From assembly GCF_041381155.1 (NCBI RefSeq), contig NC_091146.1, positions 32,785,328 through 32,849,327 on the forward strand: 64,000 bases of DNA, given 5' to 3'. Below the pieces are notes generated by a model. The model searched no databases, was not told the origin of the DNA, and worked only from the letters and a program-made list of their open reading frames with translations. Below, piece by piece: positions 1-12,217 of the stretch. The stretch comes from Argopecten irradians (lineage: Eukaryota > Mollusca > Bivalvia > Pectinida > Pectinidae). The first letter of the stretch is position 1, and each line of letters starts with the position of its first letter. Made by a program: the position numbers and the translations under genes.

Positions 1-792
1 AGGGGCGGGGCCCAATAGGGGTAATAGAGGTAAATCCTATAAATCTCTACTTGTCCTAGAGTTCTGCATGGATTGCAACCAAATTTGGCCAGAAACTTCC
101 TTAGGGGAAGGGAATCAGATTTTGCATAAATGGTGACCCTTGACCCCCCCCCCCTGGGGCAGGAGGGCGGGGCCCAATAGGGGTAATAGATGTAAATCCT
201 ATAAATCGCTACTTGTCCTAGAGTTCTGCATGGATTGCAACCAAATTTGGCCAGAAACATCCTTGGGGGAAGGGGAACAGAACTTGTATAAATTATGACT
301 CTGACCCCCCAGGGGCAGGAGGGGCGGGGCCCAGTAGGGGAAATAGAAGTAAATCCTATAAATCGCTACTTGTCCTACAGTTCTGGATGGATTGTAACCA
401 AATTTGGCCATAAACATCCTTAGGGGAAGAGGAACAGAACTTGTATAAATTTTGCTCTGACCCCCCTGGGGGCAGTATAAATTTTGGCTCTGACCCCCCC
501 TGGGGGCAGGAGGGGCGGGGCCCAATAGGGGAAATAGAGGTAAATCCTAAAAATCGCTACTTGTCCTAGAGTTCTGCATGGATTGTAACCAAATTTGGCC
601 AGAAACATCCTTGGGGTTAACAGAATTCTTATAAATTTTGGCTTTGACCCCCTGGAGCAGAAAGAGTGGGGCCAATAGGGGAATTAGAGGTAAATATTCA
701 AATTCCTTCAGAAAAGAAACAATAAACTTGTATTCAGAACATTACTTGGCATTACAAACCAGGTGAGCGATACAGGCCCTCTGGGCCTCTTG
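1..792. repeat. Terminal-hairpin tandem-repeat element, truncated by window start
   Basis: At least four imperfect copies of a unit of about 170 bp are visible. Each holds a GGGGCGGGGCCCAATAGGGG core followed by a TTGTCCTAGAGTTCTGCATGG block. The element closes near 757-792 with the sequence AGGTGAGCGATACAGGCCCT followed by CTGGGCCTCTTG. The same ending closes the element at 43457-44992, so these are two members of one family. The hairpin GGCCC..GGGCC at the end is directly visible. The stretch has no convincing gene; open frames on the minus strand follow the repeat unit. Confidence 0.8.
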
Positions 793-1198
793 TTCGATAT
801 AGTCGAGAATACATTTCGCTATACATTGAATACTTCCAATTAATATAAATTTTTATTCAGTTCAAATTTTCATCAAACTTGCAATAAATTCATTAAAAAT
901 ACTAATATTCTATATACATTTATACTTTGTAGGTCACTTTAATGGACTGAATTCCACACTGGGTATAACTATTGATTGAAAATAAAAACAAACTGTTACT
1001 ACTTGTATATATATAGGTGTCTGATTAAACAGAAATGGCCCTTAAACAGACGTTGGGTTGACGATGATTTATCATTTGTGTGTGTTGGGTCGTCTAACTT
1101 TATCTATATAGTACCCAACTGCGGGTCTGTCCACAGGTGTTCGGCTGTGTTGATGCACGTACACCTCCAAATACATTGTATGGTAATACTACATGTAT
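793..1198. other. Non-coding, AT-rich spacer
   Basis: No gene, splice-flanked exon or recognised repeat is seen here. Confidence 0.5.
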
Positions 1199-1430
1199 GT
1201 CAAGGTCTGTAACTCAGTCAGCCATGTATCACTACTCAATGTCAAGGCCTGTAACTCGGTCAGACATGTTGTCAAGGTCTGTAACTCGGTCAGCCATGTA
1301 TCACTACTCAATGTCAAGGCCTGTAACTCGGTCAGACATGTTGTCAAGGTCTGTAACTCGGTCAGCCATGTATCACTACTCAATGTCAAGGTCTGCAACT
1401 CGGTCAGACATGTAACACTACTCAATGTCA
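1199..1430. repeat. 72-bp tandem repeat, about 3.2 copies
   Basis: Copies start at 1199, 1271 and 1343. Each 72-bp unit is itself two related halves, one ending CAGCCATG and one ending CAGACATG, both with GTAACTCGGTC. Because 72 is a multiple of three, all frames without a stop in one unit stay open across the array. The apparent small proteins here on both strands are therefore repeat artefacts. Confidence 0.9.
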
Positions 1431-2514
1431 TAAAAAATACGAATATAAAGAATTAATATGTCTTTAATTTGGTATATGATACAATTCATATACAGTATTT
1501 AACGGCTTTGGTCTGTTAAGGCCGACACTCTAAAGCAGACAGAATAATTGAATTATCATTCTCAATACAACATGTGCATTATCAATATCATATTTCATTG
1601 TAATAATTATATAGAGCTACCTTATCTATACAAACAAAGATTCTGATAATTACATTCCATATCACTAGACCGGTTCTCTTCCCTTAGGTAATTTTTTTAC
1701 CCTCCACCAGGCTCCGCTCCGATCACTGCCGCAAGGGAGATAAATAATTGTCATGAGGCAGGAAACAATGTATCATATCACATAATGCTTGTATTGGGTA
1801 ATTTTAAAACCTGTTCAACTTTCATAGTGTTTTCTCATTGAAGTAAACTGGAAATTCTGTCAGATCACTGCCATTGTTTTATCATAATCATGTTGTCAGG
1901 CCATACTTGTAACCAGTGTGTGTATTCGTACACCGGAATTAGCTACCAACGACCAGTGGTAGATTTAATTTTTGCACCATTATAAAAGAAGTACATGTTT
2001 TCACATATTGTCTCCTTTACACAATTGAATTTTCAATATACGGGGAATTGGTCAATCATATCACATTTTCCGTAAAAGCAATCCATACATAATAAACAGC
2101 AAACGATAATATTAATTTGTTTTGCAGATAAATAAATTAAAGATGTTCCACCGCCGACAGAAACATATACACATGTATTATAGATAGGAAACTCCTTCTT
2201 TGTCTCTGTTGAAAGGCAGAGGGACCTCCGGTTTATAGGCATTTCCCCTTGGCTAACTTCTTCTAAGTGTATTCTTTTAAATATGATATTTCTGTGCCAA
2301 TACAAAGTTTAAACATTATATCACGGTTTGATATGACAAAGTTAAATGTCCCTATTAAAACTTGCTTGAAGACAATACCCCTGGACTCCCTTATCCCCAC
2401 CCCAAACCTACCTATTGTAGGTGTATTTCGCCACACTGACATTAATTCTGCCCTCTGGCCATGGATTGTAACTAACATAGTGGCTCAGGTATACATTCTA
2501 GTCTAGATGCAATA
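1431..2514. other. Non-coding spacer with one isolated terminal-repeat remnant
   Basis: No gene is supported. Near 2135 the sequence AAAGATGTTCCACCGCCGAC matches the terminal inverted repeat of the 345-bp elements at 17363 and 33518, so a solo or decayed end may lie here. Confidence 0.4.
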
Positions 2515-2995
2515 TTGTAGCTCAAAAGACTTTTAGACAGAAAATGGTGTCGTCTTTAGAGCTACAATTGGTGCGTATTACTGCTTATGGAGCAAACTAA
2601 TGATTATACAAACCATTATAAAACGTTTCTTTGCATTTTATCATACTTTTTTATATCGCTTACCTACTAGGGAATAAAACTGAACTATATAAAATATCAA
2701 ATTCTCATTGAGGCATTATTTTTTACATAATACATATGAAGTTCTTTCTGAAGGGAATTTATACGGAAAGTCCAAAAATTGTGAATTTGACGTCTTGTGA
2801 GCGGTACGGTATATATTAGAAAGGTAGTTATGTTTGTTTTAGACAAAAATAATATGTAAATGCATGTATACGCATAAAATAATTATAAACCTACAAAAAA
2901 GTATAGAAAACTATGCCCGAGTGATTTTCGGAGGCAGTGCTCCACTACGACATATAAGGACCAATTCGTACTCGGCGGAAAGGTATAGTACTTAC
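2515..2995 (-). repeat. Dispersed repeat of about 480 bp (copy 1)
   Basis: The reverse complement of this block is present at 52185-52670, and a partial copy sits at 27255-27435. Shared landmarks are the GTGTCGTCTTTAGAGCTACA segment, the CTTATGGAGCAAA segment and a GAGTGATTTTCGGAG..GTGCT segment. No coding capacity is visible, so it is probably a non-autonomous transposon. Confidence 0.75.
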
Positions 2996-4571
2996 ACTAG
3001 TCCAACAAGTCTAATATAGGAAAGAATGTGATAACCTGATTATAAAACCTATGACCTAGGTAGAATATCTGCAGGGTACATGAACGGTGTATCCCTCAAC
3101 CGGTTTCGTTTACATGCATGTATGTTAAATAGTATTAATATTTATAGGATTTGATTTAATTATTGATATAAATCAATTTTTAACTGGAACATTCTTAAAG
3201 TTTACAATACATGTAGATATGTAAAGTTTGAAGATGTTTATCAAATATATCAACATTGCAAAGACTAAAATTAAATGAATGATGTTGTACTAAACATTTT
3301 CTAATATAAATGTATCAAAGATAGGTTTCGCCCAACCAAACAAATAGATATATATTTTAAAATCCGATAGACGGAAGAAAAGATGAAAAAAACATATTAA
3401 AAATACCTCAATTTAATTTCTTTAAGTGTATAAGATTGAATAAATGTGTCTTGAATACAAAAATGAAGGAAATCCTTGATTTATTACGATTGTCAGCCAG
3501 ACAGAATAGTATGAAAATGAAGCTGCGATGGATTGTGTTGTCGAAGTTTCACGCATGTGCATTGTTACGCACTAAAAGTAAACAAAATAGCTGAACGAAA
3601 GCGTGCGAGTAAACAAAATTAATCTGAATCAGCAACAATGACGAGGAAATTAGAATGGAATCGGTAGCACCCTATGATATATCTAGGGAATGAAATTCAG
3701 AGATGGTATGTAGTAATAGAAGAAACAGAAGCCAAGTCTCAAGCGGATCTTGCCAGGATTCTATTGCACGTGGTGAGTTACATTTTTGTAAATTTCAACA
3801 CATATGCCAGCGCACATACAGCGACAGACTTACTAGATATATGTTTGATGTACTAAGCTAGCGAGCGTATGTAAGTAACATGAAGTGTTTTAGATGATAT
3901 GATATGTATAAACAGTCCATCGCACTTCGATTGTTGTTGTTATTTGTTTTTACTGAACATGCCGTGGCAAGACTGTCACTGCTATCTGACTTTTTGTTGC
4001 ACGCTTCCGTTTGTTGATGCGGCCTCGTTCTGGAAAAAAGACGCCATGTTCTATGTAAAGCTTGACTAGTTATTTTTAGAGGAGTATTTTCCTAGTCAAG
4101 CTAGGCAACTGGCCACCCATATTGTTCGCTGTTTGCATTAAAAATGATCTGAAAATTATATCCATGTACAGGATAAATTTCAATTTCGTAGTCTTTATAT
4201 TTCATTGGGCGAAACCTACCTTTAATAAAAGCTAAATTACTGAAGCCAGGCTGATATTAAAACTTAGTGAATAACATGAAAAGTTTGAAAATATGACTTA
4301 ACTATTCATTCAATTATTTAATTCATTAATTGATGAATTAAACAGTTTTTAATATTCTCTAGAATAATCATTCATAGATAGAGTCCGCAATATAAGAACA
4401 GTAGGTACATATGTAATATGAAATTTAAACTGTTGTAAATTAGCCCGGTCATAATTAAATCCGGGTCCCCTGGCATTAGTTTTAGTTTTCTTAGGCATCT
4501 GAAAGAGAAATATATATATTTATTACACAATTTGCTTACACAAATCTATATATGAGGAAATATAATATTAT
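2996..4571. other. Non-coding, one very weak exon candidate
   Basis: Mostly AT-rich. At about 3689-3771 on the plus strand a short open segment (NEIQRWYVVIEETEAKSQAD and on) lies between a TCTAG acceptor-like site and GTGGTGAGTTA, a good donor. The composition is protein-like, but neither partner exons nor a family could be recognised. Confidence 0.25.
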
Positions 4572-4681
4572 ACAAATATTTCATGGGTTACTGTGCTCTA
4601 GTTCATAATATTTACCCCTCGGTGATGGTAATCAACAAAATATTATGAACTAGAGCACTGAGTAACCCGTGAAATATTTGT
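4572..4681. repeat. Palindromic element, arms about 43 bp
   Basis: The left arm begins ACAAATATTTCATGGGTTAC and the right arm ends with its near-perfect reverse complement, with a loop of about 20 bp. This is typical of a foldback or MITE-like element; no coding content. Confidence 0.8.
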
Positions 4682-5067
4682 TTTATTACATAATTAATTA
4701 ATCACCAGTTTTTTAGTTGATTTTTAATGAATTCCAGAATCACAGATAACAATCTTCACCACCGTATCGTACGGGAAACCTTCTAATCACATTGAAGATT
4801 GGCGTCTAGTCCACGTACTTCATGGCGTAACTCCATTTTTCATGTCGTATTGCATTCTTTTAAATTATTAGATATTTGCAGCCTTTTAATCCAATACATT
4901 CGTCGTGTTCGTCCTCTACTTGATAAAACCAACTGTCAAGCACAGCGAGCAACGTCTATGGCGTGCTTAATCCGCCATCTATAAAGCTAGCGCGAAATTG
5001 AGCGTGAATCTTTGTTACGTCACAATAACGTTTCCTTTCTTGGGAACATTGCGGCCGCGGTCGGTAA

Positions 5068-5146
5068 ATGATGTGCGGTGGTATAATTTGCGTTGCGGAT
5101 GGATACAGTGTTCCAAAAGGCAGAAATGATGGATGCAGATTGATGG
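5068..5146 (+). CDS. Possible first coding exon, unidentified
   Basis: An ATG follows a CpG-rich stretch (GCGGCCGCGG at 5051) and a CRE-like TTACGTCA near 5017. The frame MMCGGIICVADGYSVPKGRN runs about 26 codons to ATGG|GTAAGTATT, a strong donor at 5147. No following exon was found and no family was recognised. It could equally be a 5'UTR or non-coding RNA exon. Confidence 0.22.
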
Positions 5147-5729
5147 GTAAGTATTTTCTTGATCTGATTTGATATATATATACATGTACACATTCCACTA
5201 TGATTTTGTCCCCACTTTTCAGTTATATCCACCTTTGATAGAATATTCAATTTGCAAGGAATTGTTTAAATAGAACAAATAAAAAAACGTACAAATACAT
5301 GTATATAAATGTAAGACAAAATCGTGACGTTTTACATATATTTCATCTGTAATGTAAAAATAAGGGGAAATGATATTGTACAATTGGTAAATGAATTACA
5401 ATGGCGATGAGTAAACTACATTTGTACATGTATATAGCACATACTGATCGCAGTAGACATTCGCGGGAAGGTCTCAAACTAAGTTTAAAAATGGTCATTA
5501 GAACCGGTTTGAACACAACTTTTGTCCACACAACATTTGTCCCTTTTAAACCAGTGATCATTGATTCTATATAGCCATTACAGGCAGATACATTTCTGAT
5601 GTGTTTAGCACGGATACCGTTTATGTATTTCCTGCTTATACAACGTTTGGGATCTTTTAATAACATTTTCACTTCCCGAGATGTAACATAAAATCTCCCT
5701 TCCACCCCAGCTAGTAAAGATTAATAGAA

Positions 5730-5877
5730 TCTTACATGGGTCTGTCAAGTGGACAGGGATATCTCAACCCGAGTGAAAGATTTTGGCTGGTCAACCCGAG
5801 GCATGCACGAGGGTTGACAGCCAATATCTTTCACTCGGGTTGAGATATCCCTGTCCACTTGCAGACCCATGTAAGAT
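5730..5877. repeat. Palindromic element, CAACCCGAG type (copy a)
   Basis: Arms of about 60 bp begin TCTTACATGGGTCTG and close with the reverse complement ending at CATGTAAGA. The inner part reads CTCAACCCGAGTGAAAGA. The same architecture with different outer bases recurs at 6031, and a related type is at 14541 and 20028. Confidence 0.85.
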
Positions 5878-6030
5878 GCTTTTTTCCCATACTTAGTAGA
5901 AAGAACACGAAATTCTGTTTGATACCAGCTGTTTCGTTACAATGCACGTCGTGGTTACGCCGCATGTATTGATAACGTAATGTAATTGTCTAGCGCGTGT
6001 GAGCTGTCTTATACCCCCTCTGTAAGACTA

Positions 6031-6184
6031 ATAGAATCGTTCACCACCTTTGGGGTGAGACAGGAAAATCTCAACCCGAGGGGTAAGATTCTTAAGTCGT
6101 CAAACACGAGTGTTTGACTGCTTTAGAATCTTATCCCGAGGGTTGAGATATCCTGTCTCATCCCAAAGAGGGTGAATGATTCTT
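6031..6184. repeat. Palindromic element, CAACCCGAG type (copy b)
   Basis: The left arm begins AGAATCGTTCACCACCTTTG. The right arm ends with the imperfect complement AAAGAGGGTGAATGATTCT. The inner sequence TCTCAACCCGAGGGGTAAGA parallels the neighbouring copy at 5730, so the two are related but diverged. Confidence 0.8.
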
Positions 6185-6716
6185 TTTCTCTTACCCCGTG
6201 CACCCTTTTGTGTCTCTAATAAACGTGTCTTTTATGAAAGCGAGGATGACGTGACCTCAATGAGTCGCCGTCTTCGCCGTCTTTGTGACGTCATTTCATT
6301 GTTGTTGTGACGTTATAATACTATATTACATTTTCAGTGCAGTCCCACTATGTATCCTTACCAAGCGCAGTTGACAGTCATATAGATAATAAACTTCAAG
6401 CGCTTATTATGACGTCATTATCATTGTTACGTCACAATTGTCGTGCCAGCGATCACGGAAGACGGCTGTTCAAATGGCTGTTCCATCCATGACGATAACA
6501 AATGATTAATTCATTCTAAATGCAAAATTCCTTGGGATTTCATCATAAAATTGAAACCAAATGTAAATATAAGCATTGAACTTTGCATGAAGCAGTAGCG
6601 GTAGCGCGCTTCATGGAATTTGCCTCTGTCCAGTTTGCATTCATATTGGCAATGAATGACAACTGAAAGACGTTCAATGCTTAATTACCGCGACGTCATG
6701 ATACTGTTGTTATTAC
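6185..6716. other. Non-coding, several CRE-like sites
   Basis: No gene is supported. Sequences such as GACGTCAT and TTACGTCAC recur (near 6290, 6410, 6430 and 6692), consistent with eroded small elements that carry TGACGTCA. Confidence 0.4.
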
Positions 6717-8730
6717 ACAGAAGTCCATATCGTTATACAAAGTCCATACTGTTATACAAAAGTCCATACTGTTATACAAAAGTCCATACTGTTATACAAA
6801 AGTCCATACTGTTATACAAAAGTCCATACTGTTATACAAAAGTCCATACTGTTATACAAAGCCATGTTAAAAAGTAACGTTATACAAAAGTCCATACGTT
6901 ATACAAAAGTCCATACTGTTATACAAAAGTCCATACGTTATACAAAAGTCCATACGTTATACAAAAGTCCATACTGTTATACAAAAGTCCATACTGTTAT
7001 ACCAAAAGTCCATACTGTTATACAAAAGTCCATATCGTTATACAAGTCCATTAGTTATACAAAAAACGTACAAAAGTCCATACTGTTAAACAAAAGTCCA
7101 TATCGTTATACAAAAGTCCATACTGTTATACAAAAGTCCATATCGTTATACAAAAGTCCATACTGTTATACAAAAGTCCATATCGTTATACAAAAGTCCA
7201 TATCGTTATACAAAAGTCCATACTGTTATACAAAAGTCCATATCGTTATACAAAAGTCCATACTGTTATACAAAAGTCCATACTGTTATACAAAAGTCCA
7301 TACTGTTATACAAAAGTCCATACTGTTATACAAAAGTCCATATCGTTATACAAAAGTCCATACTGTTATACAAAAGTCCATACTGTTATACAAAAGTCCA
7401 TATCGTTATACAAAAGTCCATATCGTTATACAAAAGTCCATATCGTTATACAAAAGTCCATACTGTTATACAAAAGTCCATACTGTTATACAAAAGATCA
7501 TACTGTTATACAAAAGTCCATACGGTTATACAAAAGTCCATACTGTTATACAAAAGTCCATACTGTTATACAAAAGTCCATACTGTTATACAAAAGTCCA
7601 TACTGTTATACAAAAGTCCATACTGTTATACAAAAGTCCATACTGTTTATACAAAAGTCCATACTGTTATACAAAAGTCCATACTGTTATACAAAAGTCC
7701 ATACGTTATACAAAAGTCCATACTGTTATACAAAAGTCCATACTGTTATACAAAAGTCCATACTGTTATACAAAAGTCCATACTGTTATACAAAAGTCCA
7801 TACTGTTATACAAAAGTCCATATCGTTATACAAAAGTCCATACTGTTATACAAAAGTCCATATCGCTATACAAAAGTCCATACTGTTATACAAAAGTCCA
7901 TACTGTTATACAAAGTCCATACTGTTATACAAAAGTCCATACTGTTATACAAAAGTCCATACTGTTATACAAAAGTCCATACTGTTATACAAAAGTCCAT
8001 ACTGTTATACAAAAGTCCATACTGTTATACAAACGTCCATATGTTATACAAAAGTCCATACTGTTATACAAAAGTCCATACTGTTATACAAAAGTCCATA
8101 TCGTTATACAAAAGTCCATATCGTTATACAAAAGTCCATACTGTTATACAAAAGTCCATACTGTTATACAAAAGTCCATACTGTTATACAAAAGTCCATA
8201 CTGTTATACAAAAGTCCATACTGTTATACAAAAGTCCATACTGTTATACAAAAGTCCATACTGTTATACAAAAGTCCATATCGTTATACAAAAGTCCATA
8301 CTGTTATACAAAAGTCCATACTGTTATACAAAAGTCCATACTGTTATACAAAATATCATACTGTTATACAAAAGTCCATAATGTTATACAAAACTTCATA
8401 TCGTTATACAAAAGTCCATACTGTTACACAAAAGTCCATATCGTTATACAAAAGTCCATATCGTTATACAAAAGTCCATATCGTTATACAAAAGTCCATA
8501 CTGTTATACAAAAGTCCATACTGTTATACAAAAGTCCATATCGTTATACAAAAGTCCATACTGTTATACAAAAGTCCATACTGTTATACAAAAGTCCATA
8601 CTGTTATATACAAAAGTCCATACTGTTATACAAACGTCCATACTGTTATACAAAAGTCCATACTGTTAAACAAACGTCCATACTGTTATACAAGCGTCCA
8701 TACCGTTATACAAAAGTCCATACTGTTATA
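6717..8730 (+). repeat. 20-bp satellite array 1, about 100 copies
   Basis: The unit is TACTGTTATACAAAAGTCCA. A second variant has TATCG in place of TACTG, a CT to TC swap that creates a CpG. A minority have lost one base (TACGTTATA) or have AAACGTCCA. Unit length drifts between 17 and 22 bp. The plus-strand unit contains no stop triplet in any frame, so three units give 20 open codons and frames of up to about 500 codons appear by arithmetic alone. It is not a protein gene. Variant order is irregular, with no clear higher-order period. Confidence 0.97.
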
Positions 8731-8776
8731 TTTACATATGCCCCTATATAGTCAACGGGAGGGAAGTTGCGTTTAA

Positions 8777-8863
8777 ATTACCGTAAACGCAACGACGTAT
8801 TAATACAAACCCAGAGTAGGATCAGACTACTTCTAGTTCGGTAAGATTTTGCGTCATATAAAC
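8777..8863. repeat. 87-bp tandem segment, first copy (split by LINE)
   Basis: The unit starts ATTACCGTAAACGCAACGAC and ends AAGATTTTGCGTCATATGATA. Only its first 83 bases (8777-8859) precede the LINE. The second, intact copy is 9823-9909. The two match almost perfectly, showing a tandem duplication that was later interrupted. Confidence 0.85.
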
Positions 8864-9801
8864 TTAAACAATAAACTTAAATTAATGCAAAAATCAAATG
8901 GTCTATGTAATCTATGTAAGAACGAAAAGAAACACAATATCACCTCTTTAGCAATTGTTTTTTCAATGAATCAATATGGAACAAAATGGAAAAATTAATT
9001 AACGATTCCATTGCAACAAGCAATATTAATGGACAAAACTGTATCAATCTATACGAAAAAGAAAGAATTTTCGGAATCTGTAATTATGCGGATCATATAA
9101 ATAAATGGTGTAATTTTGTAATATTCAACACCAAATGGCAAATTTGGAAAGCAAGGAATCTAAAGAAATTTGAAAATGAGGAACAAAACGCAGATTCTGT
9201 AGTGAACGAGATAAAAAAACAAATGAAACTTAAAGCAGATAATTTACTTACATGTACAAATATTATTAAAAATCCTGTAATCATTGTTTTAATAAAGGCC
9301 TTAAAATTACATCTAAATAGCTAATTAAATATGGTCAATTATATATTTTACTTTTTTTTTTTTTTTTATGTTAAATTTAAGAAGGTTGTATGTAAAATAA
9401 TGAAGTGTGTGGTGAAATTGACAGAAAAAAAATCTAGGGAATGAAAGAATAATGGAGTGTTGAATGACAGAACTCAATGCTATTAAATGAGTGAAAGGGT
9501 GAGATTCCAAAATGTGTGATTTTCTGTGAAATTTAAGAAGGCTGTATGTAAAATATTGAAGTGTGTGGTGAAATTGACAGAAACAATCTATGGAATGAAA
9601 GAATAATGGATTGTTGAATGACAGAACTCAGTACTACTATATGAGCGAAAGGGTGAGATTCCAAAATGTAATATTTATGCAAATATTAATTAATATTGAT
9701 ACAAAATAGTAATTCATAAAGTATGAGAGAATGAAATAAGAATGTTGCATATGTATCTGTATTTGCTGATTATTGAATAAAAAAATATATTTAGAAAGAA
9801 A
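8860..9801 (+). mobile_element. 5'-truncated LINE (non-LTR retrotransposon) 3' end
   Basis: The insert is flanked by a 17-bp target-site duplication, AAGATTTTGCGTCATAT, at 8843-8859 and 9802-9818. Its plus strand encodes only the C-terminal tail of a reverse-transcriptase polyprotein. A CNLC..H..NC zinc-knuckle-like segment lies at about 8920-8960, followed by FVIFNTKWQIWKARNLKKFE and on (open frame 8986-9324), which matches the usual LINE C-terminal pattern of a Lys-Trp-x-Ile-Trp block. The knuckle and tail are in different frames, so a frameshift lies near 8950. The rest is 3'UTR and an A-rich end. Dead copy; no transposition capacity. Confidence 0.85.
9373..9670 (+). repeat. 156-bp direct duplication inside the LINE 3'UTR
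   Basis: Two copies start at 9373 and 9529 with AAATTTAAGAAGG and end with GTGAGATTCCAAAATGT. They differ at a handful of positions. Confidence 0.85.
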
Positions 9802-9822
9802 AAGATTTTGCGTCATATGATA

Positions 9823-9909
9823 ATTACCGTAAACGCAACGACGTATTAATACAAACCCAGAGTAGGATCAGACTACTTCTAGTTCGGTAAGATTTTGCGT
9901 CATATGATA
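9823..9909. repeat. 87-bp tandem segment, intact second copy
   Basis: Same unit as at 8777; it directly follows the LINE target-site duplication. Confidence 0.85.
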
Positions 9910-10794
9910 ATCTAAATAGACTTTAATTACTTCATTTACATTTTACCTTCGCACAGATAACAGATTTGCTTTGAATTAATAATAAACTAAAAAACAATTT
10001 CGGTCTTCTGTTGGTCTCAAGACTGATCCTTTGGCGGTACACACATTATTATGCTCGTCAGTACTCGGTTGACAGTAGGCCTACTGTATGAAGTGTAAAC
10101 AAATTTTCCTCGTTGTCGGATTTCAAAATAACAATAAAGACTTATTATTAGATCCAATTAAATATGTTTTTGACATCAAAACAGAATATGTGTTCAAGCA
10201 TTGTAACGGTAATAAACAACAAAATGAATCGCTGGTCGGGGCTAAAACCGGACTCTTCATTTATGTAGGAATAAAGCCAAAGAAGAAGAAGAGTAGATAA
10301 ACCATTGTACTATCGCATAATAGAATCATCCTTACAATAAAATAAAAGTCATGACCATGAAGAATTTAGTCTATATCGCGTTAGTAGACCGATACATATA
10401 TGACAAATATTCAGCAGCTCAACGGTCATACCATCAACAGGCTATATCACAGTCACTCTCCTCTGTTGAAATTCAAATATGGCGGCTTGCTCCACTTCAG
10501 ACCGCATCACTACCCTGACAACGATACATACCGGAAGTCGTTCCGCCTCAGTTATCTTAATTTTTATTCGAAATTGATATTATTGACATATGATCAAATT
10601 CAATAAAAAAAAACATATTCTAAGAATAATTGAAAGGTGTCATTGTTACATATCACATCAAACTGCAGCTATAACATTCAACAATCGGAACTATATCTAC
10701 GGCCATCCTGACTTCCGTAGTTACCCAGTTTAGCAACCAACATCGTTTTAAATTTGATCACGAACATGTAAAAATAGACTAATTTATGTAAATA
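9910..10794. other. Non-coding spacer
   Basis: No exon, RNA gene or clear repeat is recognised. Short open frames near 10088 and 10400 lack splice context and protein-like features. Confidence 0.45.
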
Positions 10795-10954
10795 TATAGA
10801 TTGAACAGTGTTTTGATTGCGTTAAAGGTGGTATGAACGCAATGGGATACAGACATATTCTACATGTAGCGCTAACGCGCTACATTGAATATGTCTGTAT
10901 CCAATTGCGTTCATACCATCTTTAACGCAATCAAAAAACTGTTCAATCTCTATA
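10795..10954. repeat. Long palindrome abutting satellite array 2
   Basis: Arms of about 75 bp start TATAGATTGAACAGTGTTTT and end with the complement AAAACTGTTCAATCTCTATA. The centre is TAGCGCTAACGCGCTA. The right end runs straight into the first 20-bp satellite unit, so the palindrome and satellite may belong to one element. Confidence 0.85.
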
Positions 10955-12089
10955 TACAAAAGTCCATATCTTTATACAAAAGTCCATACTGTTATACAAA
11001 AGTTCATACTGTTATACAAAAGTTCATACTGTTATACAAAAGTCCATACTGTTATACAAAAGTCCATACTGTTATAAAAGTCCATATGTTATACAATAGT
11101 CCATACTGTTATACAAAAGTCCATACTGTTATACAAAAGTCCATACTGTTATACAAAAGTCCATACGTTATACAAAAGTCCATACTGTTATACAAAAGTC
11201 CATACTGTTATACAATCTAGTCAGCATACTGTTATACAAAAGTCCATATCGTTATACAAAAGTCCATATCGTTATACAAAAGTCCATACTGTTACACAAA
11301 AGTCCATACTGTTATACAAAAGTCCATACTGTTATACAAAAGTCCATACTGTTATACAAAAGTCCATACTGTTATACAAAAGTCCATACTGTTATACAAA
11401 AGTCCATACTGTTATACAAAAGTCCATAACTGTTATCAAAAGTCCATACTGTATTATATGTATACAAAAGTCCATACTGTTATACAAAAGTCCATACTGT
11501 TATACAAACGTCCATACTGTTATACAAACGTCAATACTTTAACAATAGTCCATACTGTTATACAAAAGTCCATACTGTTAACAAACTCATACTGTTATAC
11601 AAACGTCCATACTGTTATACAAACGTCCATACTGTTTACAAAGTCCATACTGTTATACAAAAGTCCATACTGTTATACAAAAGTCCATACTGTTATACAA
11701 AAGTCCATACTGTTATACAAAAGTCCATACTGTTATACAAAAGTCCATACTGTTATACAAAAGTCCATACTGTTATACAAAAGTCCATACTGTTATACAA
11801 AAGTCCATACTGTTATACAAAAGTCCATATCGTTATACAAAAGTCCATATCGTTATACAAAAGTCCATACTGTTATACAAAAGTCCATACTGTTATACAA
11901 AAGTCCATATCGTTATACAAAAGTCCATACTGTTATACAAAAGTCCATACTGTTATACAAAAGTCCATACTGTTATACAAAAGTCCATATCGTTATACAA
12001 AAGTCCATACTGTTATACAAAAGTCCATATCGCTATACAAAAGTCCATACTGTTATACAAAAGTCCATATCGTTATACAAAAGTCCATA
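10953..12089 (+). repeat. 20-bp satellite array 2, about 57 copies
   Basis: Same unit and same two variants as array 1. It is more damaged between 11060 and 11640, where units such as TATACAATAGTCCATACTG and several short units occur, and cleaner from 11640 onward. Long plus-strand frames are artefacts of a stop-free unit. Confidence 0.97.
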
Positions 12090-12217
12090 ACGTCACAGTG
12101 AAGGAATTGTTTTGGAACTATTTCCAGTATAATTGTTAAGCACGAATTTAATTGGTGAAATATATCACATGACCGGGAAATAAAACATCATCGTTTTCTC
12201 GGTGTAAACGAAATCTT

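Noticed and set aside
1189..1456. Small frames on both strands over the 72-bp repeat
   Set aside because: The unit length is a multiple of three and the unit is stop-free in these frames. No protein evidence.
6864..8381. 505-codon open frame and overlapping frames of 131-236 codons
   Set aside because: They follow the 20-bp satellite exactly. The unit is stop-free in every plus frame, so the length reflects copy number, not selection.
10088..10300. 70-codon plus frame ending KKKKSR
   Set aside because: No splice sites, no similarity to a known domain, AT-driven composition.
6717..12089. CRISPR-like appearance of regularly spaced 20-mers
   Set aside because: Units are directly adjacent with no spacers, in a eukaryotic intron/repeat context. 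This is a satellite.
11458..12090. 210-codon open frame in array 2
   Set aside because: Same satellite artefact.
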